Of a stretch of 64,000 nt of DNA, positions 34,001 to 45,235 are shown one piece after another. Each line of letters begins with the position of its first letter. Position 1 is the stretch's first letter. The notes beneath the pieces are model-generated. The model worked only from the letters and a program-made list of their open reading frames with translations, had not been told where the DNA came from and made no database searches. The DNA lies in the NCBI GenBank assembly GCA_025642065.1, contig JAODUP010000084.1, positions 932,001-996,000 of the forward strand, read 5' to 3'. A program made the position numbers and the translations under genes. Origin of the DNA: Paralvinella palmiformis. Taxonomy: Eukaryota; Annelida; Polychaeta; Terebellida; Alvinellidae.

Positions 34001-37000
34001 CTTGAGGTTCATATTGAAGTCAAAATTATAAAAAATATAATACTGGATACAATTGGAAGTTTGAAGAAAGTAATTTAACAGCGTCATTATCTACATTAAT
34101 GAACCTGTGAAAAGTTTAAAATATATTTTTGAAGCAATTTAACTACCAATTAATTTCCAACTCATGTTTACCATCTAGAGAATCAGTGGAACTATGCTGG
34201 TATTTTAATCTAGTAAAATACAGTTCATTAATGAGTGGTTCTCAGAACATCTGTAATAAGACTTATTTACAAGCATGAGCAATGGTTTGATTCATAAGAT
34301 ACAAACTGACAGGAAACTCAATTGTTCTGGTTCATATAAACAAAAATATGTATCAGCCAACATAGACATGTTTGCATTGTTTTATAAAACCATATATAAG
34401 TAAAACAAACTTCTTAAATACTCATGGGTCCAGCTGGTGTTTATTTAGCTATTATCATAGAGTAAATTAAACCCCTTTTTTATCCAGTATCTATTTAGTA
34501 AAGTATATTTTAAATGACAAAAACAGTGTTAGCAGTGACAGTAACAATAATAGTAGTAATTATAAAGCCTGCTTATGTGTATGTAAACATTGAGTTAAAA
34601 TAAAAATTATGACAAAATCAGTGGAATCTTTTCACTTAGTTTTTAATTACTCATTGATAAAATAATAGTTAATATAACATATGGATTGCATCAACATAAT
34701 TGTCTTAGTATTTCCAGTTTTCCATAGATGTCTATCAAATGCCAGGAATAAATTGGTAGGTGCTAGTCTATCTGTTAATGTGTACAGATCGATAAATGGA
34801 GCAGATCTACCAAATAATCCAGCTAATGCCATGTAAAGCTCAAACCTCACAAGTGAACCAGAAAACTGATGCAACACGCTTCTGTGCTATTGGTCTATTT
34901 TAGCTTCTGGCTTAAAATGAAACGAATGAGTGTCAGTTACAAAATAATATAAATACAAACATGTTAAACTTGCATATCGGGAAATTTATAAAGCTTACAA
35001 CGTAGCTCACAGATGTGCCATCTAACCAGCTCTTATGGTCTTTTAACCAGTTAATATTTAGTGACAATCACAAAATTTATAGCTCTACTTTAGGTTTGAG
35101 TTTCCACCTAAAATGATAAGAATATGTCACTTGTATTACCTTATTTTTTGTTGGAAACTTTGAAATAGGTAATATATCGCATAAGATGGTCATCCGATTA
35201 ATAGTCTAGAATAAAATGTCAATGTGCTGACAGTGACCTGTCTATGAGTAACAAAGATATAAGAAAAGATGGGACAAAGAGGAGTAAGAAATTGATAAAA
35301 GATATCCTTTTGTCTTATGCAGTAGTTATTATTAGCATGAGTGGCAATTTCAATTAGATGGATGGATATTATCTGTAAATTAACACCCTCCACATGGACT
35401 AGTTCAAAATAAATTTAGAATAGATGATATAATTAGGACTGAAAACAGTGTTAGTTGCTCTACCGGAATTTGAATCCCGACTTCCCATCAATACTGACCA
35501 TGAGCAAATAGTCCTATGTTGTCTAACTTACTCAGTCACAAAGCAGAATAAATAACTTCTTGTTATAAATGTTTTGAAAATCAACTATTGTAATGGTTTC
35601 TTGCTGGCTGTAAATCCATAATCTTCATTTATGATATGATCAACATATCATTTTCTCAAATTATTAAACCTTATTGACCAAGTTCTCGTTTTAGCTGATC
35701 CAGGACTGGGCAGAAAACAGCCATATTGCACACATAAGCCTATGTTTTGTGGCATCATACATCGGATTTGACACCTTGGAGTTGATGTTTGTTTCTTTTT
35801 TGGTGATTCTAAGCCCAGAAATTATTGTGACATCTGCCAAAACACTATCAAACAAGTTATCAGATTAAAAGCATTTAAAACATGGGAGTTTTATGCAATC
35901 GGCTATTTATACAACATGATTTTTGACTGCTTCAGTACCTTCTATTCAATGATAGAATCAGTTAAATTAATCAATCAACAAGAACACATGTAAAATGTAA
36001 ATACAGAACCAATCGGTGCAGTAATTAGTCATTAACTAGGCTTAAGTGCATGCACACTTGACACATATTAACTACCATGAGTATTTTAGGGAAAACTCAA
36101 GGAAAAAACTTTGTTTATTCAGTGAATACAAGATGACTTTATTTTAGCAATTATTTAGTGCAATTCATGTCTGAAAATCATAGAAAAACAGTCTAACCAT
36201 CAACTTTTGTAAGAGGCATGCCCAAGCAAATAACTGTCAGCCCGGGTTGTCTGGGCATGCTTTCACTTCCAATACTGTTATACATACGTGACAACATTGT
36301 TGGAGCTAGTGTCCATTCATCATCCTTGGCATCATAACACCAAACAGTGTTAACAATTGAGTTACACACAATACCTCCACTAATATATACCTGAAAGATA
36401 TGGTAACAGCTTATGTTAGATTGAGTTGTGGTAACTAATACATTAAAAGATGATTAACAGGCGAGAAAAATTGTAAAGTTTAATTAGTTTTCTTGCAAAT
36501 TTGAAAACTCATGATGACCCTACGAATTATCAAACAAAAGTTTAAAACTTCAGTGTAAAACATTTCTAATACTCCAATGCTGAATTCAGAAAATGCTAAA
36601 TAGTGTTCAGTAAGTATATAGAAGAAAACTTTCTAGATGTTTCTCAAGCCCAATGCTGAAAGCACATGAATGAAATAACGTTTTAATTACTGAAACCTAT
36701 TTATCAGTTAATAATTCTTAATCATAAGTGTTCCCTTTTTTATTGACAGATTCCAAACTTTCATTTAATAAACTTATAAACTAATACTACCCTATCTTTG
36801 TATGGAGCACCAGCATGATCAAAAACAGCCACATCGAGATTTCTGACAAAGCTCCACATCTCGGCATTCAGATTATACATTTCGACAGACTTCAGTGGTC
36901 CACATTCATTTTTTCCTCCTATGACATATATGGACCCTGAAAGAATAAAACACAAACACCATATACAAATAACTACCACAGGAAATCAATACAATAATGA

Positions 37001-38780
37001 AAGGCATTTTCATGGAGCATATTATTCCTCATTTCTTGTAATATATATTATATATATATATATATATATAGATGATTGACTGTTTATATGTTTACTTAAC
37101 TGTGCACACACACACACACACACACACTATAACACCATAATGTAAGCAGTACCAAACCCAAATAGACACAATGATAACACAAACAAGGTTGGACTGAGAA
37201 CAGTAACAATCCCTACTTTTCTAAGATTAACATTACAACATGCTCCCACCCAGTCTTTCAGCCTTTATAAGATGACACCTACCTGGTATGTGTACAGCAA
37301 CATGGTGTGCTCTAGCATCTAACATGTATGGCAAATCCCATATGGCAAAATCACCAGGAGTAAATAATTTCACTTCGTGAGTACAGTGCTGCATAGTCCA
37401 GTCTCCATCCAGTGAGTATAGATAACCCCCAATCAGTATACCCAAGTCATTTACCGATATCATGCTGTTATGGGAACGACAGTCCGTGTTGCCATTAATC
37501 CCCAGTGGAAGCCACTTGTCAAGATCTCTATGGAAATACTTATTTAGGCCTGTTCCACAGGTGTCCTCCTCAACGTTTCTACTCCCAGGCAGGAGAAATC
37601 CAAGAACATCATCACTTCGAAATGATTTGATACCACCAAACTGAATGATAGTTTTCCTGTCAAAACGAACGCGTGTTCTGTAGCTCTGGTTGAGGTGTTT
37701 CCGCCGTGCATGCTGCATGTACTCCTCACAGCGTTTGATGATCTGTTTGCATCGTTTGTTTGTTTGGAACACTGGCTGCAGGTTGGCATAGTTTATGGCT
37801 GGCCAGCCGTCAATGGTGTATCGTATCCTATCCAACACAGAGTGGATCACAGGTTCTCGTTCTGACCTTTTGGAATTATACCACTTCAGCACGTGCTTCA
37901 GCAGCTGGATCTCGGTCGTGGTTCGTAGTGCATCCTGCTCCAGATAGTCCATCAAGGTATCAGCATCGAGCTGCAGGAACTGCTGTGTCTCTGTGAATTC
38001 AAGGAACCGCTCTAATACCATATTCCTGTGATAATTATCCAGACCCATGAGGCCATAGTTCTTGCCAAGACTGATCAATTCTTTGGCATTTTCAAATGTC
38101 ATTTTAGATTTAAAGAACTCCACAAGCAAATTTAGAGCTGGTGTTGCTTGAAGGAATGCAGCAACACCTAAAACGTCCTGGACTGTAGCCATGTTCACAT
38201 GAAGTATGCCAGTGTAGGCAAAATCAAGCAAGCAGCACAGTCCATCAAAGCTGATGTCTTTCATATCCAGTGATGACCCATCACTTTCCAACATGCCGTG
38301 AGAGAACATGGCTGAGAAATAGTCACAGCATCCAGCAATAATCACTTTGTGAACCTTAACAATAAAGCAAACACAAGCACTAGCAAAATTACTTCATTCA
38401 CTTATTTATGTCTGAGGAAGTTAATAGGTAAGTACATTTCTGAAGAAGCAATTGTAATGGTCATAATAATCTACCAGTCTACTAGTTGGTTCATTACCAA
38501 TTTATTATTAAGATTTATACAATTTCAATGACCCATTCATGACCTACCAAAGATTTATTAACTTATTAGCAGACCACTCATATGTATTACAGGATGACAA
38601 AGAATAATTAATAGCAAAAGAGTGCTCACTTTAAATTCCCGTTCATTAACCTTTATTACGTAATCACAAAATGCTTCTTCATCTCTGAACTGTTTAAACT
38701 TTGTGAGCATCCCAGAGCTGTATGCAGAATCTACAAGTTTCTCCTTGTCCGATTCAAATGCTGCCATTTTCTTATGTTAC
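31001..38780 (-). CDS. Kelch-like protein (BTB–BACK–Kelch), probable Cullin-3 adaptor
   Basis: Eight exons join in phase into about 643 residues, with a short uncertain C-terminus. BTB is about residues 25–130 (FCDYVIKVNEREF, VHKVIIAGCCDYFSAMF, LLDFAYTG), BACK about 131–260, and six Kelch blades have GG pairs at 285, 355, 410, 457, 504 and 554. The total of 645–669 residues is near the usual KLHL length. The fold is that of substrate adaptors for Cullin-3 ubiquitin ligases. The HAG(…)VYISGG region recalls KLHL9/13, but the subfamily is not settled, so no symbol is given. A very acidic tail (six aspartates in a row at 621–626) follows the propeller. The substrate is unknown. Confidence 0.9.
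31428..31510 (-). CDS. KLHL exon 8 (acidic tail)
   Basis: The acceptor is TTCAAACAG and the donor A|GTAAGT, a strong site in phase 1. It encodes DFYSDDDDDDWDLTLSDDEE, then MFQLQPF, strongly acidic. Confidence 0.78.
31695..31779 (-). CDS. KLHL exon 7 (propeller closure)
   Basis: The acceptor is TCATCACTAG and the donor AAG|GTAATA, phase 2. It encodes NMGCCALTVKLTAGGDGDL and FELDYYS, probably the strand that closes the propeller. Confidence 0.8.
32534..32688 (-). mobile_element. SINE family B copy in KLHL intron 6
   Basis: On the minus strand it has a tRNA-like head with a GTTTGAATCC B box. Its tail (GTGTCACCAGGACCGAGGCT, then GAACAAACCA) matches the copy at 45,028–45,190 in order. It lies between exons 6 and 7. 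Confidence 0.6.
32743..32871 (-). CDS. KLHL exon 6 (Kelch)
   Basis: The acceptor is TCCATTTCAG and the donor A|GTCAGT. It encodes LDEKLIILGGVNTVRDLL, then VVEYDVKTSKWSNYSTLP. It is in phase with exons 5 and 7. Confidence 0.87.
33129..33302 (-). CDS. KLHL exon 5 (Kelch)
   Basis: The acceptor is TTGTTTACAG and the donor G|GTAGGT, phase 1. It encodes RAGHTMSVIGNQFIVCGG, then SVEAFDHEVKQWTFITPM, a complete blade. Confidence 0.9.
33373..33748 (-). mobile_element. SINE family A, copy 2 (full length, with target-site duplication)
   Basis: A 376-bp element with a tRNA-type head (CCGGTGGCCTAGCAGTTAAG; GGTTCGAACCCC). Its 3' end is simple: AACAAAACCTAAAACCTAAA. It is flanked by a perfect 13-bp direct repeat TGACCAGCAAAGG at 33,360–33,372 and 33,749–33,761, a target-site duplication. 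It lies in KLHL intron 4, about 70 bases upstream of the exon 5 acceptor. Confidence 0.93.
33762..36287 (-). other. KLHL intron 4 (remainder)
   Basis: AT-rich and without coding features. A possible tRNA-like fragment (GAATTTGAATCCCGAC) lies at about 35,466. Confidence 0.6.
36288..36390 (-). CDS. KLHL exon 4 (Kelch)
   Basis: The acceptor is TATCTTTCAG. The donor is TCAC|GTATGT, chosen because it is the strongest and gives MLSPRAGHTMSV, the standard spacing to the next GG. The open frame runs on for about 30 more codons, so weaker donors at 36,266 and 36,197 could make variant proteins. Confidence 0.82.
36791..36936 (-). CDS. KLHL exon 3 (Kelch)
   Basis: The acceptor is ATTCTTTCAG and the donor AGG|GTAGTA. 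It encodes SIYVIGGKNECGPLKSVEMY, then WSFVRNLDVAVFDHAGAPYK, a typical Kelch blade with GG, Y and W in order. Enters with two bases, leaves in phase 0. Confidence 0.9.
37283..38354 (-). CDS. KLHL exon 2 (BTB, BACK, first Kelch blades)
   Basis: The acceptor is TATTGTTAAG and the donor G|GTAGGT, phase 1. It opens VHKVIIAGCCDYFSAMF, completing BTB. BACK follows (LISLGKNYGLMGLDNYHR, TTEIQLLKHVLKWYN), then a basic linker and two Kelch blades (IIQFGG; ILIGGYLYSLDG). It also holds a 40-residue cysteine-containing insert before W327. Confidence 0.92.
38630..38780 (-). CDS. KLHL exon 1 (start codon, start of BTB)
   Basis: ATG at 38,767–38,765 begins MAAFESDKEKLV. Thirteen leader bases sit upstream, after a TTTAATACAG acceptor, so a non-coding 5' exon should exist at higher coordinates. 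The coding part is 46 codons and ends AAA|GTGAGC, phase 0. Confidence 0.88.
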
Positions 38781-38924
38781 CTGTATTAAAATATAACCAC
38801 CAAAAACTCAATCCACTAGTTTCATTAAGACCAAACATACCAAGCATATAATTCTACTGGTTCTTTCAACACCTTGTGGGGGGCTCCAGGGTCATTAAAC
38901 TGCTTAGGGTTCACATACCCTGCA

Positions 38925-39030
38925 AAGGGTTCTTTGACAGCTCAGTGGTTAGAGCACTGCACTGGAAACTTCCAGGCTGTGGATTCAAATCCGACCGATA
39001 CTTATGTTTGTGGGATATGTTTTTTTTTAA
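38925..39030 (+). mobile_element. SINE family B head
   Basis: It reads CAGTGGTTAGAGCACTGCAC (A box), then GTGGATTCAAATCC (B box) and TTTGTGGGATATG. It matches the element at 45,028–45,190, which runs in the opposite orientation. Confidence 0.65.
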
Positions 39031-39267
39031 AGTGACCAGTGTGTGGTTAAAAAGATGGCCTTGGTAGTATTTGATCTGTTAGTCATTTGATAGCTGTTTG
39101 ACTTATTTATTAAGAGAGTGATAAAATCATGATTAGCAGTGACTATGATAACAATATTTAGGGACAAATGACATGAATATTAATGTTTGTATATTATTGT
39201 AGAGAAAAGGTTTCATATGCATCACTGTTAAAATTTCCCCCGAACAAGTGGGTCTCCCTCTCTCTCT

Positions 39268-39310
<43 letters not shown>

Positions 39311-41105
39311 CAGGGTGTGAAACTAACTTATAGCCTTACTGGACCTGCAGGTCTAGTAAAATACTTTAACACTAGACAGACTGTGCTGATACTAGACCGA
39401 GTGAGTGCAAACATTACATAGTTCAGATCTCCATGAAAATTAAACATTATGAGTTAATCACTGAGTTAATTACGCCGGCCTGTTTGTAATGCACCAATAC
39501 ATGTAAAAGTAATTCTTTGGTTGTCAATATCCTTTTCATATTTATCCCAGTAGTTTCAACATATTGTTTTCTTTGTATGAAATACATTGACTTAAAAATG
39601 TAAAAACCTTTTAAATATCATAATTGTAACTGACAATGGTTCAATAAAATGGCACGTACATGTTCGTACGTAGGCAGAGTTTGTCTCCTGGCAGCATTCA
39701 ATAATCTTATATGGAATCATCATAAATATTCGGTACTATCCTTTGTCTCTTAGTAAATTCCGACGTACCTTTGCCCAGTGAAATATTGTCATTCATAAGT
39801 TGTTTGTGACGTCATCACTCTCCGTTTGCATACACTGAGCATGCGTGTATATACTATCGCATAATTAATTATCCAGATGGCTGCCAACTCAAACTGATCC
39901 ATGAAATACAAAACTTATTGCAACGTTTCGACCCAAACAACCAATTTATGTATTATATAAATTTCTGTACAGTAGGCTCCTTCACTCCTTTTACAAATTT
40001 CCACATTTTTAACAAAGATGTACACCTGGAAAACACAACAGTAATTGAAATAGAAAAAAATGAAATTATCGCTGACAGGTTTTATACATCTAGTGTGTAG
40101 GCATAACACATTTTTCTTCATTTTAAAGGCTAATCTGCAAACTGTAGATCAGCTTAATTTGGCAACAACAAAATTTGGTGATTTTGTCATTCTGAACATA
40201 TTGCTGACAGCAAAAACTGGGGAATTTTGGTCTGTCAGGAAAGTTGATTTTTGCTTTCTTTTCTAGTCTAATTAATGAAAAACCATATTTCAAAGCACAC
40301 CGTAATTCACCATCCATAACCAAATCTGACGCAGACTAGATCATTGGCCTTTATGTAAGGAGTAATTCCATTCTAAGCAGATCTGAACTAGTAATTTACA
40401 AACCATTGCCATGATTGAATGACAACAAAGGTAACTGGTATGCAAGCTAAAGACAATTAACATAACTGCAATTAACATGATGAGAAGGTTACATCAAAAT
40501 ATAAAGTTTTCATATTATTTTTTCTATTCTCAGCAAATGAATATAAATTATAACAAATCTTGCATGAAAAATCAATGGCTGGTTAGTGATCAAGTCAGTG
40601 ACTCCTTGATATCCAATTGCAAAATTGCAAACACTCAACTCAGCCTCAACATCTTTACACTCAAACCTCTAAACACAGGCTGGTTGTTGCATGCATTAGA
40701 TTTTGCTACTCGACAAAATGATGTTTTTAAACATGGCTGGTGAAAAACCAGGACTATTGATCGCTATTTTGAGTGCTTCTGATGGGGACAATGTCAGGGA
40801 CATATGATTTTTAAACGAGTGATTGTTTTATTATAAATTGTAATGTGAACCGATTGTTGAATGAGTGAGAATATTAAACATAATATTTTGGTGACAGGAA
40901 AAAATGGTAATATAATGTCACTTGGCATTATTTAATATTCGCCAAATTAAACTGATCTATAATATTCAGATAAATTCCAGAGCACTCATTGTATTAGCCA
41001 GTTGGGAAGCAGCGAGTGTTGATTGTGATGTTGCCAGGTTATGCTAATTTGATTCATAGCTGGTAGGCAATGTGTCCAAGATTTGATGGGATATAGCAAG
41101 TGAAG

Positions 41106-41146
<41 letters not shown>

Positions 41147-42502
41147 TGTTCTTGAATGTTCCATCTCTAATAAATAAAGATCGCTGCACCAGAAATTGGA
41201 TTGGGGTAAATTTTAATGTCAAATGTTTTCAAAATGACTATTTATTGAGATGAAGCAGTTCATGGTGAATTTACTGGTTTGTTGTTTGCATTAATCAAAG
41301 AAAGTGCTTATTATCATTGAAATACATAGTATTACAAACAGATCTCAAACAGAAATTGGACTATTCGCCCTCGATTTTATTTGCCATTGGTCACAATTGG
41401 TCCAGCAGGATGGTTTTATGTGTGTATGCCATATGTGGTAGGATGGTATGTTCATAATAGTCCATTTTATTAAGGGTGAATAACATTAAAGGGTGAATAG
41501 TCTTTTTACATTGAGGGTGAATGCAACCGAGGGCGAATAGTCCATAGCTACATATAATTTTGGCACAATACTTTGGTCCGAGTTAAAATGACTCAAGTGT
41601 CCTGTACAATATGCATGACTGGCTTTCACTACTATATTATATATACATTGGTTGCCAATAACCTATTCTTAATACCAATATATCCAGGGATATGTGACTA
41701 AGATTTCCTTGAAATAATATATAGTAATATACCCTTTATAGCCTCTATAATTGTTTTCTATACATTAATATTAAACAAAGAAAAACTGTACAATGTACAT
41801 GAATCGTCCTCATACGATTTCCATAAGTATGACCTATAGCTATGTACACTACTAGATCTATAGATCTCTATTAGACCATTTATTACTATTAGTAATTTTA
41901 GTTTAAATTCAATACTGTTTTTAGAAAACACACACATCTCAGACTCAGTCATTTGGTAAATAATATGTTTCAATTCATATATACGAAGAAAGTAGTGCTA
42001 TTATTAAATAACAAATACAATTATAGTTTTGTTTAAATAACATTGTTTAAAATAAATAATATAAAAATTATAATTAATATGTAGACCTATATTGGCTATA
42101 AGTATTACTATAAGTAGCTCTATAACTGTAATAACATATTATTGGTAATTGGACGATAATAAGGAACCTACACATGTATTAGAGTCTACCCTTGGCTTTG
42201 GTATAGGTCTTAAGAGGAAATAAACGTCATAAAAATAAGAAATACTATGATTGTGCAGAATTAGTTCTCAGCTTCGTGAAGAATACAATAACTATAACAA
42301 TAAATGTGATTCAGTTAGAGATATAGCCGTCAAGTAAAAAGTAAACAGTGACAGCTGTAACTTCTAATGAAGTCAAAAGAGGCGCCACGGTCTCCACCAA
42401 TGCCTTACTTTCACTAGTTGTTCTGGGGGCTAAATTATTAAACATCGGGACTTGGTTAATCTAATTATAAAACAGTCATCATGGACTATTTCTTTTGCAA
42501 CA
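39030..42502. other. Intergenic AT-rich DNA
   Basis: Apart from the candidate KLHL promoter near 39.8 kb, no convincing gene is seen. AT repeats lie at 39,269–39,304 and 41,108–41,143. Short open frames near 39.9–40.3 kb on both strands resemble no family I know. Confidence 0.6.
39750..39870 (-). promoter_or_regulatory. Candidate KLHL promoter
   Basis: A palindromic CRE (TGACGTCA, 39,807–39,814) and an NRF1-like GAGCATGCGT (39,837–39,846) lie in a short CpG-containing patch about 1 kb upstream of KLHL exon 1, where a leader exon is expected. Position and motifs only; the transcription start is unknown. Confidence 0.35.

Positions 42503-42569
<67 letters not shown>
42503..42569. repeat. (ATT)n microsatellite
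   Basis: About 22 uninterrupted ATT units. It abuts the reverse-transcriptase fragment at 42,570, where that fragment's frame is cut, so it marks the truncation point. Confidence 0.95.
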
Positions 42570-43190
42570 GATACCTTGCTATCAGATCTACCATTACACG
42601 CTGCCGTCTACCTGAGAGGAAGTTCTCAATCCAGGTGAGGAGGTCGCCTTTTGTGACATATGCCTCAAGTACTTATTTAGGGTTTCTGCCTTTTCATGAT
42701 CATCACTAGTGAGGCCGCCATCCCCCTTCTGTATGTCACCAAGGCCTGTTTCATTCTTCAGCTTGGAGTTGCAGTATCTCCAAAAATCTTTTGGGTTGTC
42801 CTTCAGACTGGCTGCCAGCTTCCGTTAAAAAAACCCAAGTATATGTGGGTTCTGTCCATGCCTAAATCTAGTAGGGGTATCTATGTGCTGTATCAAGTAT
42901 GTATCTCTCACAACATCCAGGAATAATTGACTACGGTGGTACATACCTTTCTCAGTGGTCTTGGTGTTCCAATTAATTTCTCGATGATTAACGTCTCCCA
43001 TAACTATTACTTGGGATGGACCTCGGCTATTTGACTCAGCTAATAGCTTGCGCAATTTGTCATCATTTGCTGGTGAACTAATAGGACTCTTGTATATACA
43101 CCCCAACATGACTTTAGTACTCTCGCTCAGGTTTAATTGGATCCATATACTTTCCTTAAAAAAACCCAGTGTGTGTTTTAATTTCATGTG
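42570..43190 (-). pseudogene. Internally deleted non-LTR retrotransposon (endonuclease + reverse transcriptase pieces)
   Basis: On the minus strand, in order: the C-terminal part of an APE-type endonuclease (MLGCIYKSPISSPAND, GDVNHREINW, IDTPTRFRHGQNPHI); the endonuclease–RT linker (LAASLKDNPKDFWRYCNSKL, GGLTSDDHEKAETLNKYL); then an RT segment (GDLLTWIENFLSGRRQRVMV). Sequence normally lying between these pieces is missing, including the catalytic YADD box. The endonuclease piece is flanked by similar TGGGTTTTTTTAA-containing repeats. Jockey/CR1-like, but the clade is not settled. A dead copy. Confidence 0.85.
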
Positions 43191-43242
43191 CTCTCAAGGC
43201 GAGGTGTTTAGCAATATACACTAGTAGTGTATATTGTTTAGT

Positions 43243-43307
43243 AGAGGAAGAAGCAGCCAGAGGCGTAGTAGTGTAACAATACTACACCGCTGGATACTTC
43301 TTCCTCT
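43243..43307. other. 65-nt fold-back hairpin
   Basis: Arms AGAGGAAGAAG and CTTCTTCCTCT pair over 11 bp. After a 3×3 internal loop come CCAG/CTGG, GG/CC and GTAGTA/TACTAC around a 9-nt loop. The size is that of a precursor microRNA, but it could equally be a transposon end. Confidence 0.55.
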
Positions 43308-43309
43308 TC

Positions 43310-43725
43310 TGTGTTTGTATACAGGTCATATCCATCTAACGTGAATTGTTACTTACTTATGACTTCTTTGGTGTACTTAGGACTTACCTCGGCGATCCCA
43401 ATGATATCTGCCTTCCTCTCAATTGCTATCATCTAACGTTATCTTATCTTGTTTGTTAAGGTATCAGTTTTTCAACCTGACCTGTCAAATTGTTGTTGTT
43501 GTTATTATTTGTGTATGGCAGGCCAACAGTAGCAGCTGACGTTATAACTCCTGTTATGAACTCCGTATTGTAGTATAGTATGATCAGCACTATCTACTGT
43601 GCTACGGTAAACTATAATAATAATAATAATAATAATATGGGGTTTAGTTCAGTGGTGATTGTAATTAAATATTCTGAAACAACACCAGACACCATATGGC
43701 GTTAGTGAGGATATTTACATATGGT

Positions 43726-43782
<57 letters not shown>

Positions 43783-44785
43783 TGCGTGCGTGCGTTAATT
43801 AAAGTTAGCATAATTAGAGTAATAAAATATTTCTATTTATTTCGTATTTGAATTCTTAACCAGACATATTCTAAAGCAACGCATGAAACTATCTGTTCCA
43901 TATTTTGGAATAGTATACAAGGACAATTTATTGCTAAAATTAGTCCTGCAACTAGTTTAATGCAATAGATCAGACAGAAAGGGATATTGTGTGAATTTGT
44001 ATGGACTTGGACTAAACTTTTGCTTCCTTCGTCACTTATATAGTATGGCTTAGGTATATAAGTTGCCCGTTTCGATAATCCAAGATTATTGTTGAGAAGG
44101 CGACACATTATATAACTGGATCCCACCTTAATTCTACGATTTTCAGTTTCTTCACGTGTTACTTGGATAAGAAACAATTAACACAAAGTCCGTCTTCTTG
44201 TTATTGTCAAGTTCTGGGTGTTGTTATTGTTAAACCAATAGTCTAAAGGTTCATTTGAAGATGATATACCATCCCAATTATCACCTAGCCTTAAAGTCCT
44301 GTACAATTGATGATCATCGGCTTAACAGCGATATCTAATGGCACGTCGTTCGATAATTAGTTCACCTACTACTTTAGTATACACGCAATTATTATTTTGC
44401 CCTGATACAGATCAACATGGCACATCAAAATAAGGAAGATACTCTGAAGACGACTTTACGTAGGATAATAGCTCCTGTTTAGTAATGAATCCGTCATCAA
44501 AAGTCTCAGCAACGTCAATCTCTTCTATAGATAGCAAATAAAAATAACCAACAGATGTGTGTGTATGTCCCCCAAAACAGATTTACACATAATAAATTCA
44601 AAAAAATACTTATAAAATTATTATTAAAGCAATTTCCTGTTGTTACAGCCTTAGAATGCTTATTCAGCAATATGCCGAAGATTTGAACTACAATCTGATG
44701 TGGAGAAATACCAACAATACTTCAGGTTGACCATAGAATCTCAAATCCGGGAAACACCTGCCCCTGACGTCATATACTAGATTCC
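43310..44785. other. Intergenic stretch, no gene seen
   Basis: It holds an (AAT)n tract near 43,615–43,636 and a compound AT/GT microsatellite at 43,729–43,783. A 114-codon open frame on the minus strand (43,833–44,177) has no recognisable domain and AT-driven composition. Confidence 0.6.
43729..43783. repeat. Compound AT–GT microsatellite
   Basis: About 14 AT units run directly into about 13 GT units. Confidence 0.95.
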
Positions 44786-44789
44786 CCCG

Positions 44790-44990
44790 TCCGTTTTTTT
44801 ACAAATTGCCGTACGAATCGCTACATGGAGCGATTCAATTTGCCGTATCCGCATCGATACGCAGCCGAGCGACAAATCGTATGCCGCATCCGGACATATG
44901 GAAGCGCCCTCGTCTGTTTACGTGCTGTTCCATTTTTTCCGTATTCGCATGCGTATGCCGCACGCCGCATACCGCGTATATTTAATCTTA
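44790..44990. repeat. CpG-rich patch of degenerate GCCGTATCCGCAT-like motifs
   Basis: Within AT-rich DNA, variants of one motif recur on both strands: TTGCCGTACGAATCG, TTGCCGTATCCGCATCGATA, GTATGCCGCATCCGG, TATGCCGCACGCCGCATACC. The motif density suggests a transposon end or a clustered binding site. Origin unknown. Confidence 0.5.
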
Positions 44991-45027
44991 GCCTAAGTCT
45001 TGCTGCTAAGATTGGATGGCTGATTAA

Positions 45028-45190
45028 TTGGTTTGTTTAGCTTCGGCGTTGGTAACACCTGAGACATATGGCCGAAGGATGACTCCATAGGGAAACATCC
45101 CACAAACACAGACTTGAGATGGATTTGAACCCACAACCTGGAAGTTTGTAGTGCAATGCTCTAACCACTACGTTATCAGAATGCCATCTT
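45028..45190 (-). mobile_element. SINE family B copy
   Basis: On the minus strand: GTAGTGGTTAGAGCATTGCA (A box), GTGGGTTCAAATCC (B box), TGTTTGTGGGATG, then a tail of TACCAACGCCGAAGCTAAAC. It shares its order with copies at 38,925 and 32,534. Confidence 0.75.
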
Positions 45191-45199
45191 GCTAGTAAG

Positions 45200-45234
<35 letters not shown>

Positions 45235-45235
<1 letters not shown>

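Noticed and set aside
36267..36390. Longer versions of KLHL exon 4 ending at 36,267 or 36,198
   Set aside because: Phase fits, but the donors are weaker and the Kelch spacing becomes abnormal; kept only as possible variants.
43833..44177. 114-codon minus-strand frame
   Set aside because: No recognised domain, AT-driven composition and no splice or promoter context.
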